Shown: positions 48,199 through 58,330 of the stretch, one piece after another | How positions within the stretch are numbered: position 1 is the first letter of the stretch | Layout: each line of letters starts with the position of its first letter | DNA from: Rubinisphaera italica | GTDB taxonomy: Bacteria; Planctomycetota; Planctomycetia; Planctomycetales; Planctomycetaceae | Length of the DNA: 64,000 nucleotides | Reading direction: 5' to 3' | Assembly: GCF_007859715.1 (NCBI RefSeq) | Contig: NZ_SJPG01000001.1 | Span: forward strand, 4,304,728-4,368,727 | Notes under the pieces: generated by a model | Told to the model about the DNA's origin: nothing | Seen by the model: only the letters and a program-made list of their open reading frames with translations | Database searches by the model: none | Made by a program: the position numbers and the translations under genes

Positions 48199-48552
48199 TC
48201 AGACTTTTTTCAGGATTTTCAATACTGCCGCAATTGCCAGGCCAGCAGAAATCCCAGCGATGTCCGCACACCAGTCCAGCCATTCCGGAAGCCGTCCCAC
48301 CAATGCTTGTGTCATTTCGTCCAACGCTCCGAACAGACACAGTCCCAGAAAGCAGTAAAACAGACTACGCCAACGAAACGGGCGGTAGGTGATCAGACAA
48401 AGACTGACCAGCAGCCCCTGAAAGCCATAGGCGCATAAATGCAGAAGTTTGTCGGATGTTTGCGTAGGTGGGAGTTGCTCAATCGGCAAGTGCGTCATGA
48501 TGAGCAGGAAAATACTGTAGGCAATAAAAATGCCCAAACTGAGTTGCTTCAC
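48199..48552 (-). CDS. VanZ-like membrane protein
   Basis: 117 residues, about four membrane spans. The DKLLHLCAYGFQGLLVSL segment and the GALDEMTQALVGRLPEWLDWCADIAGISAGL segment match VanZ-like domains. Role unknown; homologues influence glycopeptide or stress tolerance. Convergent with the TAXI gene, 5 nt apart. Confidence 0.82.
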   Translation of the reverse strand: MKQLSLGIFIAYSIFLLIMTHLPIEQLPPTQTSDKLLHLCAYGFQGLLVSLCLITYRPFRWRSLFYCFLGLCLFGALDEMTQALVGRLPEWLDWCADIAGISAGLAIAAVLKILKKV

Positions 48553-48621
48553 AGTGCCAGCCTTAAAAATATCTGCGGAAAAACAATCTTGCAGACAAGC
48601 TGACCGATTCTGTTCCTGACG

Positions 48622-51600
48622 TCAACGGACAATGTCCAGAGTTGATTTCTGTCCGGCTTTTAAGTCAAACAAGTAGATTTCTTTATTCTCTTCAATCACA
48701 TAGGCTATCCGTTGGTTATTAGAATCAAAGGCTGCGGGGGATAGCGTTGGTGAATCCTTAATATATTTTGATTCTTCAGCCCCGATTGTCCATTGATGAA
48801 TCCCCTTTTCGGCAGTGGATTTGACGCCAAACAATAACAGCTCCTGATTTGTGAGGAATTCAATATCGCCGGCGATTAATGGTTCAGGAGGTTTGAACTC
48901 TTGAATAATGGTTTGATCCACAGGATTCACAACGGTCAACATTCCTTTATCGCCATGATTGATGACCAGTACAGAATCATCGGGAGACATCCCTATCGAA
49001 TGAATGGCTCCTTTCACTTTTATACTTCCTGTTTCATTTGCTTTGAGATCGAAGAATTTGACCTCTTCATTTGCAGCGGCCGCAAAAAGTTTTCCTGAAC
49101 CAGAAAATTCTATGTGCTCGTAACCCTGAAAACTTAAAGAGCCAACAGGTTGATTGGTCGTGGTGTCATAAATGTAGACGGTTTGATTCTGATCAAAAAT
49201 TGCTGATTTTGTTCGGTCTTCTGAAAGCTCAAGTCGAACAAACTTTGCAGGCTGTTCAGCAACAGGAATACTTTTTGATCCATCATAGCGAACGATTTTA
49301 TTTGCAAATGCAATCCAGATATTGTCATCCGTAACGTATCCGACACCATTGAGTGGACCAAGATCAATTGCGACTGTAGAAAGCGGTTTTTGACCACCAA
49401 TTTCCCAAATTTCCATCGCCCCGAGAGACCGCCCAGACACTAATTTGTCACCGGTCTGGTTGAATGAGACGGAGAGGGGAAACGCACGTGGAATGAATTT
49501 TTCCTGCTTGGGAAACAGCGTATAAATCAAGACTCCAAACATCACTGCAAACACAGTTCCGAGTGAGCCAAGAATAATTGCACGTTGCTGAATATCTTCC
49601 GGCCAGAGTAAATCTTTAAGAACCGCCAGAGAGACAAAATCGGACATTTTCACAGAGGAAGATTTGACGGTCGTCGATTTCTTACCGCGTTTTTTAGCCG
49701 CCTTGAGAATCTCTTTTTCTGATCGTTCATCTCCCAGTTTCTGCAAGGCTTTAAACGCACCGCGGACAACCATCGGATCAGAATCGACAGCCAGAACTTC
49801 TATTGGACGGATCGAACGCTTATCCCCGATTTCTGCCAGAGCCTGAGAAGCGTGATAGCGAATTTCCGGCATTTGATCGCGGAGCATGGCAGTCAAAGAG
49901 AGCATCGCTGAAGGATTGCCGATTTGTCCCAGCGAGATCGCGGCCTTGATACGCACCTGAACAGTATCGCTTAAAGCTACCTCGAGAGCTTCAACCGATT
50001 CGGCGTCGCCAATATCACCCAGGGCTTTGGCACAAGCGGCTCTTACCGCTTCACTGCGATCTTCCTTGAGCATCGCTTCGAGTTCAACCACGATTGATTC
50101 ATCGCCAATCGGACCGATGGCATCGACCACTCGTTCCCTGATTTCTGGTTGTGGATCTTTCAGGTTGTGCAACAGAGCAGGCATTGCCGCAGGATTTTTC
50201 AAACGTCTCAATGAATCGAGAATTTTAATCCGGAAAGTACGATCCTCTGCGATATCTGTACGATTCAACAACTCGCATAATTTGGGAACTGCTCGTTCAT
50301 CACCCAGTTTCCCAAGCGTTTCCGAGGCAGCGACCAGGATATTATTTTGAGTGGATTCCAACAGAGGAATTAAAGCCGAGACGGCGGCATCGTTCCCACA
50401 GGTCGATAGTGCGATAATGACTTGCTCGCGAACCTCTTCATCGGGATCGTTCAGTGCAGCGATCAGAGCATCTTCGGCCCGCTTATCACCAAGTCGCTTC
50501 AACGCGGTTGCTGACTGCAACTTCACGCCAAGATCTTTATCACTCAATCCTCGAACTAAATAACGAATCCCTTTCGACTCCCCCAATCGGCCGATGGCTT
50601 CAATGGCATGAGAGCGGATTGTCGCAGAAGAATTGGAAGTTTGATTCGACAGGACCTCCAATGCACGAGCATCTTCCAGACGTCCCAAAGCGATTATCGC
50701 AGTCAGAACATTCGTCGCATTTCTTTCTTCAGCGGTTTCAATCAACTGGGGAACTGCTGATTCTCCGATCCGAACCAGAGCATCCGCTGCGCGAATGCTC
50801 ATTTGAGGGTCTTCGTCGGCCAGACAAACCAGCGGCCCAATCGCACGGCGATCTCCCATCGCTCCTAGTCCGCTGGCAACCGCTGCTCGCATATCAACCG
50901 ATTCGTGGACGAGTTGCTTGATCAGTGTTTCAAATGCAGCCTGATCTCGCGTTTCTCCGATCGATCTCGCAGCGGTTTCTCGAAGAATTGGGCGTTTATC
51001 AGTCAGATAGCTCGTCAATATTTGAATGGCATCTTCGCCGCCTGCCTCTGCCAAATCCTCAAGAGCATCGCACATTTTGTTGATCGCTGCCCGCCCATGT
51101 TCATCGTAATTCGTTTCGAGAATCTGCCGAGAGGCCTTTACAATTTTCTTACGAGCCTTGTTCTTCTTGGCAACTGAACCTGAAGAAGACTCTTCGTCCG
51201 CGGGGGCACTGATCTCGGGAGGCGAGACTTTGATTGCCTTTTTGATCGCTTTGAGTGTGAGCGGAAAATTTGAAGCCGCATCGGATCGGCGTCTTTCCCG
51301 GGTTCTTCGAAGGCCACTTGGAGACTCAAGAGGTGAAGTGACTTCTGTGTCGTTCTGGTTCAAAACGACAGAACTCTCCTGAGAGGGTTGCTTTTTCTGT
51401 GTGACTGGCTGAGTTGTCGACGTTGGCCTCGGTTTGTGCTGATGATCAGTCTGTGCAAAAGGAGACTGATAGATTTCGCTGATTGAATGAGGCTCCTGCA
51501 CAGGAGAAACATCGACTGTACTTTCATCAGACCGCTGGTGCTGGGGAGGAATAGGCTTGTTGTGTGATTGAGGCCCGGACGCAGGACGCAGTTTGCCATC

Positions 51601-51864
51601 GGTTTTGAGTGATCGGGATATATTGAATACAGACGAAGAATTTGTTTCCGCATCTTCGGCAACAGAAAGCATATCTTCCAGGCTTAACGCATTTTGCTCA
51701 GGCTTGTTGCTGCGGTTCTCAGCAGCGGCACGATAAACACCTGATGTACGCGTTCCAGAAGTCTGTACGGGGGCGTCAAACCGATGTCCGCAATCTCGAC
51801 AGCGGACCATAGCCGCTGGAACGGAGACACCACATTGACCGCAAGTTTTTGTGTTTCCAGACAT
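48622..51864 (-). CDS. Zinc ribbon - HEAT repeats - membrane span - beta-propeller-like protein
   Basis: 1080 residues from ATG 51864; a TTG five codons upstream is also open. N-terminal zinc ribbon (TCGQCGVSVP...VRCRDCGHRF, four Cys in the first 31 residues). A disordered, Ser/Pro/Gln-rich stretch follows to about 220. About 14 HEAT/PBS-lyase-like repeats run from about 255 to 735 (motif xxAVRAACAKALGDIGDAESVEAL...). One membrane span is at about 761-783 (AIILGSLGTVFAVMFGVLIYTLF). The C-terminal 300 residues have repeated WD40-like blades (SVSFNQTGDKLVSGRSLGAMEIWEIG, ELSEDRTKSAIFDQNQTVYIYD, IGMSPDDSVLVINHGD). Probably a scaffold across the membrane; function unknown. Confidence 0.82.
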   Translation of the reverse strand: MSGNTKTCGQCGVSVPAAMVRCRDCGHRFDAPVQTSGTRTSGVYRAAAENRSNKPEQNALSLEDMLSVAEDAETNSSSVFNISRSLKTDGKLRPASGPQSHNKPIPPQHQRSDESTVDVSPVQEPHSISEIYQSPFAQTDHQHKPRPTSTTQPVTQKKQPSQESSVVLNQNDTEVTSPLESPSGLRRTRERRRSDAASNFPLTLKAIKKAIKVSPPEISAPADEESSSGSVAKKNKARKKIVKASRQILETNYDEHGRAAINKMCDALEDLAEAGGEDAIQILTSYLTDKRPILRETAARSIGETRDQAAFETLIKQLVHESVDMRAAVASGLGAMGDRRAIGPLVCLADEDPQMSIRAADALVRIGESAVPQLIETAEERNATNVLTAIIALGRLEDARALEVLSNQTSNSSATIRSHAIEAIGRLGESKGIRYLVRGLSDKDLGVKLQSATALKRLGDKRAEDALIAALNDPDEEVREQVIIALSTCGNDAAVSALIPLLESTQNNILVAASETLGKLGDERAVPKLCELLNRTDIAEDRTFRIKILDSLRRLKNPAAMPALLHNLKDPQPEIRERVVDAIGPIGDESIVVELEAMLKEDRSEAVRAACAKALGDIGDAESVEALEVALSDTVQVRIKAAISLGQIGNPSAMLSLTAMLRDQMPEIRYHASQALAEIGDKRSIRPIEVLAVDSDPMVVRGAFKALQKLGDERSEKEILKAAKKRGKKSTTVKSSSVKMSDFVSLAVLKDLLWPEDIQQRAIILGSLGTVFAVMFGVLIYTLFPKQEKFIPRAFPLSVSFNQTGDKLVSGRSLGAMEIWEIGGQKPLSTVAIDLGPLNGVGYVTDDNIWIAFANKIVRYDGSKSIPVAEQPAKFVRLELSEDRTKSAIFDQNQTVYIYDTTTNQPVGSLSFQGYEHIEFSGSGKLFAAAANEEVKFFDLKANETGSIKVKGAIHSIGMSPDDSVLVINHGDKGMLTVVNPVDQTIIQEFKPPEPLIAGDIEFLTNQELLLFGVKSTAEKGIHQWTIGAEESKYIKDSPTLSPAAFDSNNQRIAYVIEENKEIYLFDLKAGQKSTLDIVR

Positions 51865-52366
51865 GAGTGTTTTTTGCAATGTTAACTTTGCTTTTCAGAA
51901 ATCGTTTCATCAATTGTGAATCAGGCACTCCCTGACTCACCCTCTATTTAAAAGAAATCCAAAGTGCCGTGAGAACGGCAGACTATTATTCATGCTTGAG
52001 TATGATGGCTCTCAGTCCAAACCGATTTGCCTCACGAATGATTATTCCAGGCAGGTTCACCATCTTCCTGTTTCAAGAACTTCCGAATATCCCTCAGTAA
52101 CACCAAGAGGGAGACTGAGGCAGTAATAGACAAATGAAGTTAGAACTTTGAAGAATACAGAAAAGGTGTTAACAAATTATGAATTCTGGGATCGAGATAT
52201 CGAACTCGCCTGATTTCGCTGAAAAGTCGCAATTCTTGGGGAAATTCAAGTGATTCAAAAGTCGGGAGAGTTAACGCCACCAGGTTTTCTCGGTAAGGTA
52301 TCCAGCAAGGAAAATACCCGGAAATACAGAAAAATAACTGTCTCAAACAACTGAAGGATGTGCAAA
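51865..52366. other. Intergenic region, no gene recognised
   Basis: 502 bases between the HEAT gene and the methyltransferase gene (divergent). A reverse open frame at 52140-52346 (68 codons) has no family features. A palindrome-poor stretch; I see no RNA or operator. Confidence 0.5.
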
Positions 52367-53158
52367 GTGAGCCTGGAAGTCATCAACGGTCACCTATATG
52401 ATTACCCGAAATATTACGACCTTGTTTTCGGATCTGACTGGAAAGCTGAGTTCGATTTTGTGCAGGATTGCTGCAAGAAGTTTGTTAAAAAGCCTGTGAA
52501 ACGCATCTTTGAACCTGCCTGCGGCACGGGACGACTGATGTACAAACTGGCGGATGCCGGGTTTGAGGTCGCGGGTAATGATCTGAACCCCAAAGCTGTG
52601 GAATTCTGCAATAAGCGTCTGGAAAAACGCGGGCATGCTCCAACAGCCGAAGTTGGGGATATGTCGGACTTTACAGTCAAAAAGAAGTTCGATGCCGCTT
52701 TCAATATGATCAATAGTTTTCGACATCTCACCACTGAAAAACAGGCTGTCGGCCACCTGAAATGCGTTGCAGAAGCGATTAAGCAAGGGGGGATTTTTAT
52801 CCTGGGTCTACACTTGAACCCGGCTGACGTGGGAGACGATTATGAAGCTGAGGAGGAATGGTCGGCTCGCCGTGGCCATTTGCAGGTCAATACTCGCTTG
52901 TGGTCGATGGAGTATCACCCCAAAACCCGGACGGAACTAATAGGCTTCACGTACGATGTGTACACACCTTCCAAGCAGTTCCGCATAGAGGATACAACTA
53001 CATTTCGGTGCTATACTCGGAAGCACATGCAACAACTGATCAAAAAAGTACCCGAATGGGAGTTGGTCGAAACCTACGACTTCCACTATGACATTGATGA
53101 TCCCATCGTTGTGGACGATGACACAGAAGATGTTGTTTATATCTTGCGAAAAAAATGA
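52367..53158 (+). CDS. Class I SAM-dependent methyltransferase
   Basis: 263 residues from GTG 52367, chosen because aagga (52354-52358) is at ribosome-site distance; an ATG at 52358 is also in frame. SAM loop RIFEPACGTGRLMYKLADAGFEVAGNDLNP (about 46-75) with motif I EPACGTGR, motif II GNDLNP and the downstream GDMSDF. The motif post-II reads AFNMINSFRHL. Substrate unknown. No partner gene adjacent. Confidence 0.85.
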   Translation: MSLEVINGHLYDYPKYYDLVFGSDWKAEFDFVQDCCKKFVKKPVKRIFEPACGTGRLMYKLADAGFEVAGNDLNPKAVEFCNKRLEKRGHAPTAEVGDMSDFTVKKKFDAAFNMINSFRHLTTEKQAVGHLKCVAEAIKQGGIFILGLHLNPADVGDDYEAEEEWSARRGHLQVNTRLWSMEYHPKTRTELIGFTYDVYTPSKQFRIEDTTTFRCYTRKHMQQLIKKVPEWELVETYDFHYDIDDPIVVDDDTEDVVYILRKK

Positions 53159-53194
53159 GTTGAAATGCCGAATTTATCAGGAATCCCATTTGGC

Positions 53195-53211
53195 TTCACA
53201 TTTTCTTCATA
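53195..53211 (+). promoter_or_regulatory. Candidate Pho box upstream of pstS
   Basis: Two 6-bp direct half-sites, ttcaca (53195-53200) and ttcata (53206-53211), spaced 11 bp start to start, the spacing of PhoB/PhoP half-sites. They lie about 135 nt before the pstS start. Only two half-sites are seen and the match is imperfect, so this is a weak call. Confidence 0.3.
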
Positions 53212-53346
53212 GACGTGACTAGCATGGCGGGAATGTGAGATCTTAACAATTGCATATCTTAAGCCACTTCCTCAATCGGGATCTGGACCGTAGATCTTAC
53301 TTATTCCCCACAATTAGCAGTCACTCGAAAACTCCAAGGACTCACG

Positions 53347-54312
53347 ATGTCGTTCAAAACACCTAAGTTTTTATTCGCGCTCAGTTTAGCCACCTGCAGT
53401 TTTGTGGTGGGATGTACTTATGAGGAGAAGCAGGGTTCGACTGCGGCTTCGATTGTAGAAGTCGCTGGATCGAGCACGGTCTTTCCACTGTCCTCTCGTG
53501 TTGCAGAGAAAGCTGATTCTGCAATTGGTGTGAAGGCGACGGTCGCTTCGACAGGAACTGGAACCGGGATGGAGAGACTGGCCAAAAAAGAATGTGACAT
53601 CACCGGAGCCTCTCGCCCGATGAAGGATTCTGAAAAAGAAGCCTGTGAGGAAAATGGCGTGGAGCCAATTGAACTGAAGGTCGGAATGGATGGACTTTCA
53701 GTGGTTGTCAATCCACAAAATGACTGGTGTTCTGCTCTGACAGTTGCTCAGTTGAAGAAACTCTGGGAACATGGCAGTCAAGTGACAAAATGGAAGCAGC
53801 TCGATGAATCCTGGCCAGATGAGCCAATCAAACTGTTTGGACCAGATGACAAGTCTGGTACTTTCGACTATTTCAATGAAGAAATCATCGGTGAAGTTCC
53901 TGAGGGTCAAAGCCCCTGCCGGGAAGACTACACACCAGCTGTGCAAGACAATGTTTTGGTCGAAGGGGTCAAAGGAGACAAATATGCCCTCGGTTACTTC
54001 GGCTATGCCTATTACATGATGAACAAGGACTCGCTCAAAATTGTCGGGATTTCCAACACAGACGATCCTGCTGATGCGGTCATTCCTACTGAAGAAACGG
54101 TCGAAAACGGAACCTATGCTCCACTTTCCCGCCCACTGTTCATTTATGTGAATACGGAATCTCTCAAGACAAAGCCTGATGTCGCCAAGCTGACAAAATA
54201 TTTTCTAGGTGAGGGGCAATCCGCAGTCACAGAAGTTGGTTATGTTAAGCTTCCTGAAGCGACCCTGGAGCAAGGCAAAGCCAAGATTGATGCAGCCTTG
54301 GGGTCTGAATAA
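53347..54312 (+). CDS. pstS: Phosphate-binding lipoprotein PstS
   Basis: 321 residues. Periplasmic receptor of the high-affinity phosphate ABC importer. Lipobox VVGC with lipid-attached Cys23. The mature domain shows VEVAGSSTVFPLSSRVAEK, STGTGTGMERLAKKECDITGASRPM and DDKSGTFDYFNE, the phosphate-contact loops of the family. First gene of the pst-pho cluster, followed by a hairpin that probably sets extra PstS dosage. Confidence 0.94.
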   Translation: MSFKTPKFLFALSLATCSFVVGCTYEEKQGSTAASIVEVAGSSTVFPLSSRVAEKADSAIGVKATVASTGTGTGMERLAKKECDITGASRPMKDSEKEACEENGVEPIELKVGMDGLSVVVNPQNDWCSALTVAQLKKLWEHGSQVTKWKQLDESWPDEPIKLFGPDDKSGTFDYFNEEIIGEVPEGQSPCREDYTPAVQDNVLVEGVKGDKYALGYFGYAYYMMNKDSLKIVGISNTDDPADAVIPTEETVENGTYAPLSRPLFIYVNTESLKTKPDVAKLTKYFLGEGQSAVTEVGYVKLPEATLEQGKAKIDAALGSE

Positions 54313-54329
54313 ATGGCTCTGTAATCGAC

Positions 54330-54365
54330 ACTCCCTGAAGCCTTATCAGGCAGCAGGGAGTTTTC
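54330..54365 (+). terminator. Hairpin after pstS: partial terminator or mRNA stabiliser
   Basis: Perfect 8-bp stem actccctg (54330-54337)/cagggagt (54354-54361) with a 16-nt loop and a short T run (54361-54364). Located between pstS and pstC in the same transcript; likely lets more PstS than permease be made. Confidence 0.65.
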
Positions 54366-54428
54366 GTTACTTATGGGAAATGTTATCGCAATTCTACCCC
54401 AGAACATTGAGTAAATCGGATCGGACCA

Positions 54429-55382
54429 TTGAATAAAGAACGACACAGTTTGGCCGCCAAAACCAGCTTTCGGCGGACCTGGGAACAGTTCATTCAGTTT
54501 GTCCTGTTTAGCTGTGCTGTGGTCTCAGTTGTTACAACGGCAGCAATCATTTTTGTTCTGGTCACGGAGTCTATTTTCGGAATTGGCGATTCCATCGCAT
54601 TTTTCCAGCAGGTTCCTCTCTGGAGCTTTTTAACAGATACCAAATGGGCTCCCGAATACGGGGAAGGGAAATTCGGTATTTTGCCGTTGGTTGTCGGCAC
54701 CATGTGGGTGACCGGAATTGCGGCTCTGATCGGAATTCCTTTTGGTCTGGCGACCGCTATCTATCTCAGTGAATATGCTTCTCCTCGAACCCGCGGTTAT
54801 ATCAAACCCATACTCGAGATCCTTGCAGGAATTCCGACGGTGGTTTATGGATATTTCGCACTCGTGTTTATTACCCCGTTGATCGTGGAGCCATTAGGGA
54901 GATTTCTCGGGGTTCAAGTTGATACATTCAATGCGATCAGTGCCGGATTTGTAGTTGGCATTATGATTATTCCAATGGTCTCCTCGTTAAGCGAAGATGT
55001 TTTACGCGCGGTTCCACGTGGATTGCGTGAAGCAGGATATGCACTCGGTTCGACTAAATTTGATGTTTCTGTAAAAGTAGTCCTTCCCGCTGCTCTTTCT
55101 GGAGTGCTTGCATCCTTCCTGCTGGCGATCTCACGTGCCTTAGGCGAAACGATGGCGGTAAACATTGCTGGAGGAGTTCGACCGAACCTGACGATGAATC
55201 CCTTCGAACAGATTTGTACGATGACATCCAATATCGTCAAAATGGCTGGTTCAGATTCACCAGTCGGAAGTGTCGAGTACCGCAGTATTTATGCTGTCGC
55301 GCTGACACTATTTGTAATCACCCTCACGATGAACGTGATCTCACAGTTTATTTTGAACAAGTACCGCGAAGTCTACCAATAA
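54429..55382 (+). CDS. pstC: Phosphate ABC transporter permease PstC
   Basis: 317 residues starting at TTG 54429 (no good ribosome site, so the start is tentative). Six membrane spans; the permease loop [56 protein letters not shown] is the EAA motif plus the PstC signature. First inner-membrane subunit of the importer. Confidence 0.93.
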   Translation: MNKERHSLAAKTSFRRTWEQFIQFVLFSCAVVSVVTTAAIIFVLVTESIFGIGDSIAFFQQVPLWSFLTDTKWAPEYGEGKFGILPLVVGTMWVTGIAALIGIPFGLATAIYLSEYASPRTRGYIKPILEILAGIPTVVYGYFALVFITPLIVEPLGRFLGVQVDTFNAISAGFVVGIMIIPMVSSLSEDVLRAVPRGLREAGYALGSTKFDVSVKVVLPAALSGVLASFLLAISRALGETMAVNIAGGVRPNLTMNPFEQICTMTSNIVKMAGSDSPVGSVEYRSIYAVALTLFVITLTMNVISQFILNKYREVYQ

Positions 55383-55603
55383 ATCAAGAACGATTGTTGT
55401 GAACTCACGGAGCGGGCTGTTGTTGCTCTGATCAATTTTTGATTGAGATTATCACCTGACATTAATCGTCTAACAGACAGCCAGTGTTCGTTCACTGAAT
55501 GACTTCTGGACTGAATGTGCTATAGAATACGACGACGTAGTGCATTGCAGATTTAACGACATCATCAAGATTTATTCAAGGTTATAGCAAACTTATTACC
55601 GCA

Positions 55604-56641
55604 ATGTCCGATCCATATTATCAACGTCTTCAACGCAGACACCTGGTCAGTAAAATTTTTACTGGAATTTGTTTGATCGCCACCTGGTTTGGATTGGTCA
55701 CACTCGCGGTGTTGATGACTGCACTCGTCCTGAAAGCAACAGGAACCTGGGATCCGACATCAACCGGTGAAGCTAAAGCGACTCAAAACTGGCTCACTCC
55801 GACCTTACTGACTAATCAGGCCTCCTCCCAACCGGAGAAAGCCGGGATGCTTGCCAGTATCTGGGGAACTGTCTGGTTGATTGTGATGACTGCAATTTTG
55901 AGTATTCCTGTGGGTATTGGTGCAGCGATCTATCTTGAAGAATATGCCCGAGAAAACAGGCTGACTCGATTCATTCGGCTCAATATTTCGAATCTGGCGG
56001 GTATTCCTTCAATCGTCTTTGGTATTCTGGGACTGACTGCATTTTCCAGGATGTTCGGTCTGTTTTCTGAGCCGACAGTCATCGGAATTCCCATGGGAAT
56101 TGGCATGCTGAAAATTCCACTTCCATTTGGAAAGTCTCTGATCAGTGGATCACTGACAATTACTCTGTTGATTCTGCCAATTATTATCATTGCTGCCCAG
56201 GAAGCATTACGTTCTGTCCCGCAATCGATTCGACATGCGGCTCTGGCACTTGGAGCGACGAAATGGCAGACAATCTGGTCTCAAGTGCTTCCCGCTTCTT
56301 TGCCCGGAATTATGACCGGTGTCATCCTTTCACTATCACGAGCGATTGGCGAGACGGCTCCAATTATTGTTGTGGGTGCGGTTTCCTTTATCACATTTAA
56401 TCCCGGCTACATGGAAAGCGTGAGTGATCTGGTCACTGATCCCGAAGTTTTAATGCAGGTTCCTGCTAGTCCATACACTGTGATGCCACTGCAAATATAC
56501 ATCTGGGTGCTCAACTCACCGGATCCTGAATTCAAAAATGTAGCATCTGCTGCCATTGTCGTCCTATTGACCGTACTTCTGCTTATGAATGCATTAGCCG
56601 TCTACATTCGAAATCATTTTTCCAAGCGTCTCGACTGGTGA
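55604..56641 (+). CDS. pstA: Phosphate ABC transporter permease PstA
   Basis: 345 residues, about six spans. N-terminal QRRHLVSKIFTGICLIATWFGLVTLAVLMTALV, then WGTVWLIVMTAILSIPVGIGAAIYLEEYA, LRSVPQSIRHAALALGATKWQTIWSQVLPASLPGIMTGVILSLSRAIGETAPIIVVG. Pairs with PstC as the membrane channel. The 221-nt gap from pstC is larger than usual, so a second promoter is possible. Confidence 0.95.
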   Translation: MSDPYYQRLQRRHLVSKIFTGICLIATWFGLVTLAVLMTALVLKATGTWDPTSTGEAKATQNWLTPTLLTNQASSQPEKAGMLASIWGTVWLIVMTAILSIPVGIGAAIYLEEYARENRLTRFIRLNISNLAGIPSIVFGILGLTAFSRMFGLFSEPTVIGIPMGIGMLKIPLPFGKSLISGSLTITLLILPIIIIAAQEALRSVPQSIRHAALALGATKWQTIWSQVLPASLPGIMTGVILSLSRAIGETAPIIVVGAVSFITFNPGYMESVSDLVTDPEVLMQVPASPYTVMPLQIYIWVLNSPDPEFKNVASAAIVVLLTVLLLMNALAVYIRNHFSKRLDW

Positions 56642-56725
56642 TGAAAGAGGCTGATTCCTTTCAGTTTTCCCTAAGTTTCCAATGAAATCTTTTCTTCAGT
56701 TCACATTGCTATACAATAGAATCCT

Positions 56726-57583
56726 ATGGAACTAAATGCCTTTGAAAATCTGATTTCGAAACGGGATGGCGATCCTCCCGAGACTCCCAATACGGGCACA
56801 GCAGGTAGCAAAACACCTGCCCCCAAAGCACTAACAAAAGTGGAAACCCGTAATCTCGATTTCTATTACGGTCCTCTGCAGGCTCTGTTTGGCATTTCCA
56901 TGGTGATGCCGGAAAAGTCGGTGACTGCCCTCATCGGTCCTTCAGGATGCGGTAAGAGTACTTATCTCCGGACCCTGAATCGAATGAACGACATCATTGA
57001 AGGGACGAGGATTACGGGAGATATTCTTGTCGACAATGAAGACATTTACGCGTCTCAGGTCGATGTGGTCGAGTTGCGGAAAAAAGTTGGGATGGTGTTT
57101 CAGAAGTCGAATCCATTCCCGAAATCGATTTATGATAATGTCGCTTTTGGTCCCCGAATTGGGGGAATCAAAGGGAAATCACAACTCGATGAGATCGTCC
57201 ATCGCACCTTAAAGCAGGCCGCGATCTGGGATGAAGTCAAAGATCGACTGAATTCCTCGGCTTTAGCACTCTCCGGTGGACAGCAGCAACGACTGTGTAT
57301 TGCCCGAACGCTGGCAACGAATCCGGAAGTGATTCTGATGGACGAACCAGCCTCGGCTCTGGACCCTGCTTCGACTTCTCGCATCGAAGATTTGATTTTT
57401 GAACTCAAAAAAGACTACACAATTATTATTGTCACGCATAATATGCAACAGGCGGCTCGTGTGAGTGACTGTACAGCATTCTTCTTTCAGGGACGCCTGA
57501 TTGAATTCGGGACGACAAAATCGCTGTTCACGACACCCCGGGAAAAACAGACCGAAGACTATATCACAGGACGCTTCGGTTAA
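56726..57583 (+). CDS. pstB: Phosphate ABC transporter ATPase PstB
   Basis: 285 residues. Walker [10 protein letters not shown] (71-79), Q-loop [18 protein letters not shown], signature [16 protein letters not shown], Walker [14 protein letters not shown], His switch in [11 protein letters not shown]. Powers the PstCA channel. About 35 extra N-terminal residues precede the usual start; the first in-frame ATG was used. Confidence 0.96.
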   Translation: MELNAFENLISKRDGDPPETPNTGTAGSKTPAPKALTKVETRNLDFYYGPLQALFGISMVMPEKSVTALIGPSGCGKSTYLRTLNRMNDIIEGTRITGDILVDNEDIYASQVDVVELRKKVGMVFQKSNPFPKSIYDNVAFGPRIGGIKGKSQLDEIVHRTLKQAAIWDEVKDRLNSSALALSGGQQQRLCIARTLATNPEVILMDEPASALDPASTSRIEDLIFELKKDYTIIIVTHNMQQAARVSDCTAFFFQGRLIEFGTTKSLFTTPREKQTEDYITGRFG

Positions 57584-57634
57584 TTCATTAACGCCATGTA
57601 TTCAATTTATTTAATGGCAGGGAAGTAACTCACG

Positions 57635-58309
57635 ATGTCCGTTCATCTCATCAGGGATTTAGACAACCTTCATCGTTCCTTAATGACGATGTGCACAATG
57701 GTTGAAGAGTTAATTCACGCAGCCGTGGAAACTCTTGCTCGACCAGATCTTCATAAAGCTCAGGAACTGGCCGAGCAGGATCGTGAGATTGATAACTACG
57801 ATGTGGCCATCGAAGAAGATTGTCTGAAAATACTTGCCCTCCATCAACCAGTTGCCACGGACTTACGACGGATTACGGCCGTTATGAAAATCTCAGGAGA
57901 ACTCGAACGCGTTGCCGATCTGGCCGTTCACATTGCTGAACGATCCAGTTGTCTCGTCGGTTCGACTTTCGTTCAGGTTCCTCCAAAAATTCATACAATG
58001 GCAGATAATGCCGTCAACATGTTGCACGAAAGTATCGATGCGTATGTCAATCTCGATACCGCACTGGCCCGCAAAGTGTGCCGTCAGGACGATATCGTCG
58101 ATGACCTGAATCGCGAAATTATCGAACATATTACCAACTTGATGACTCAATCCCCAGATATTATCGAACCAGCCTTACACATGTTTTCTGCCTCCAGACA
58201 CATCGAACGCGTGGCCGATCATGCCACGAACATCGCTGAAGATGTTGTGTATCTGGTGGAAGGGGAAATTGTACGGCATCGGAATCGCTCTGAAAAAATT
58301 GCTTCATAA
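57635..58309 (+). CDS. phoU: Phosphate-signalling protein PhoU
   Basis: 224 residues, all helical. Shows the two PhoU repeats with E/DxxxD metal signatures: VEELIHAAVETL...LAEQDREIDNYDVAIEEDCLKILALHQPVATDLRRITAVMKISGELERVADLAVHIAERS and the second RQDDIVDDLNREIIEHI...SASRHIERVADHATNIAEDVVYLVEG. Links the importer to Pho regulation and restrains uptake. 51 nt after pstB and 21 nt before phoB. Confidence 0.95.
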   Translation: MSVHLIRDLDNLHRSLMTMCTMVEELIHAAVETLARPDLHKAQELAEQDREIDNYDVAIEEDCLKILALHQPVATDLRRITAVMKISGELERVADLAVHIAERSSCLVGSTFVQVPPKIHTMADNAVNMLHESIDAYVNLDTALARKVCRQDDIVDDLNREIIEHITNLMTQSPDIIEPALHMFSASRHIERVADHATNIAEDVVYLVEGEIVRHRNRSEKIAS

Positions 58310-58330
58310 ACATACTGAGCCGGATTGCGA

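Noticed and set aside
52140..52346. Reverse open frame of 68 codons in the gap before the methyltransferase
   Set aside because: No motif or ribosome site; position in a divergent promoter region argues against it.
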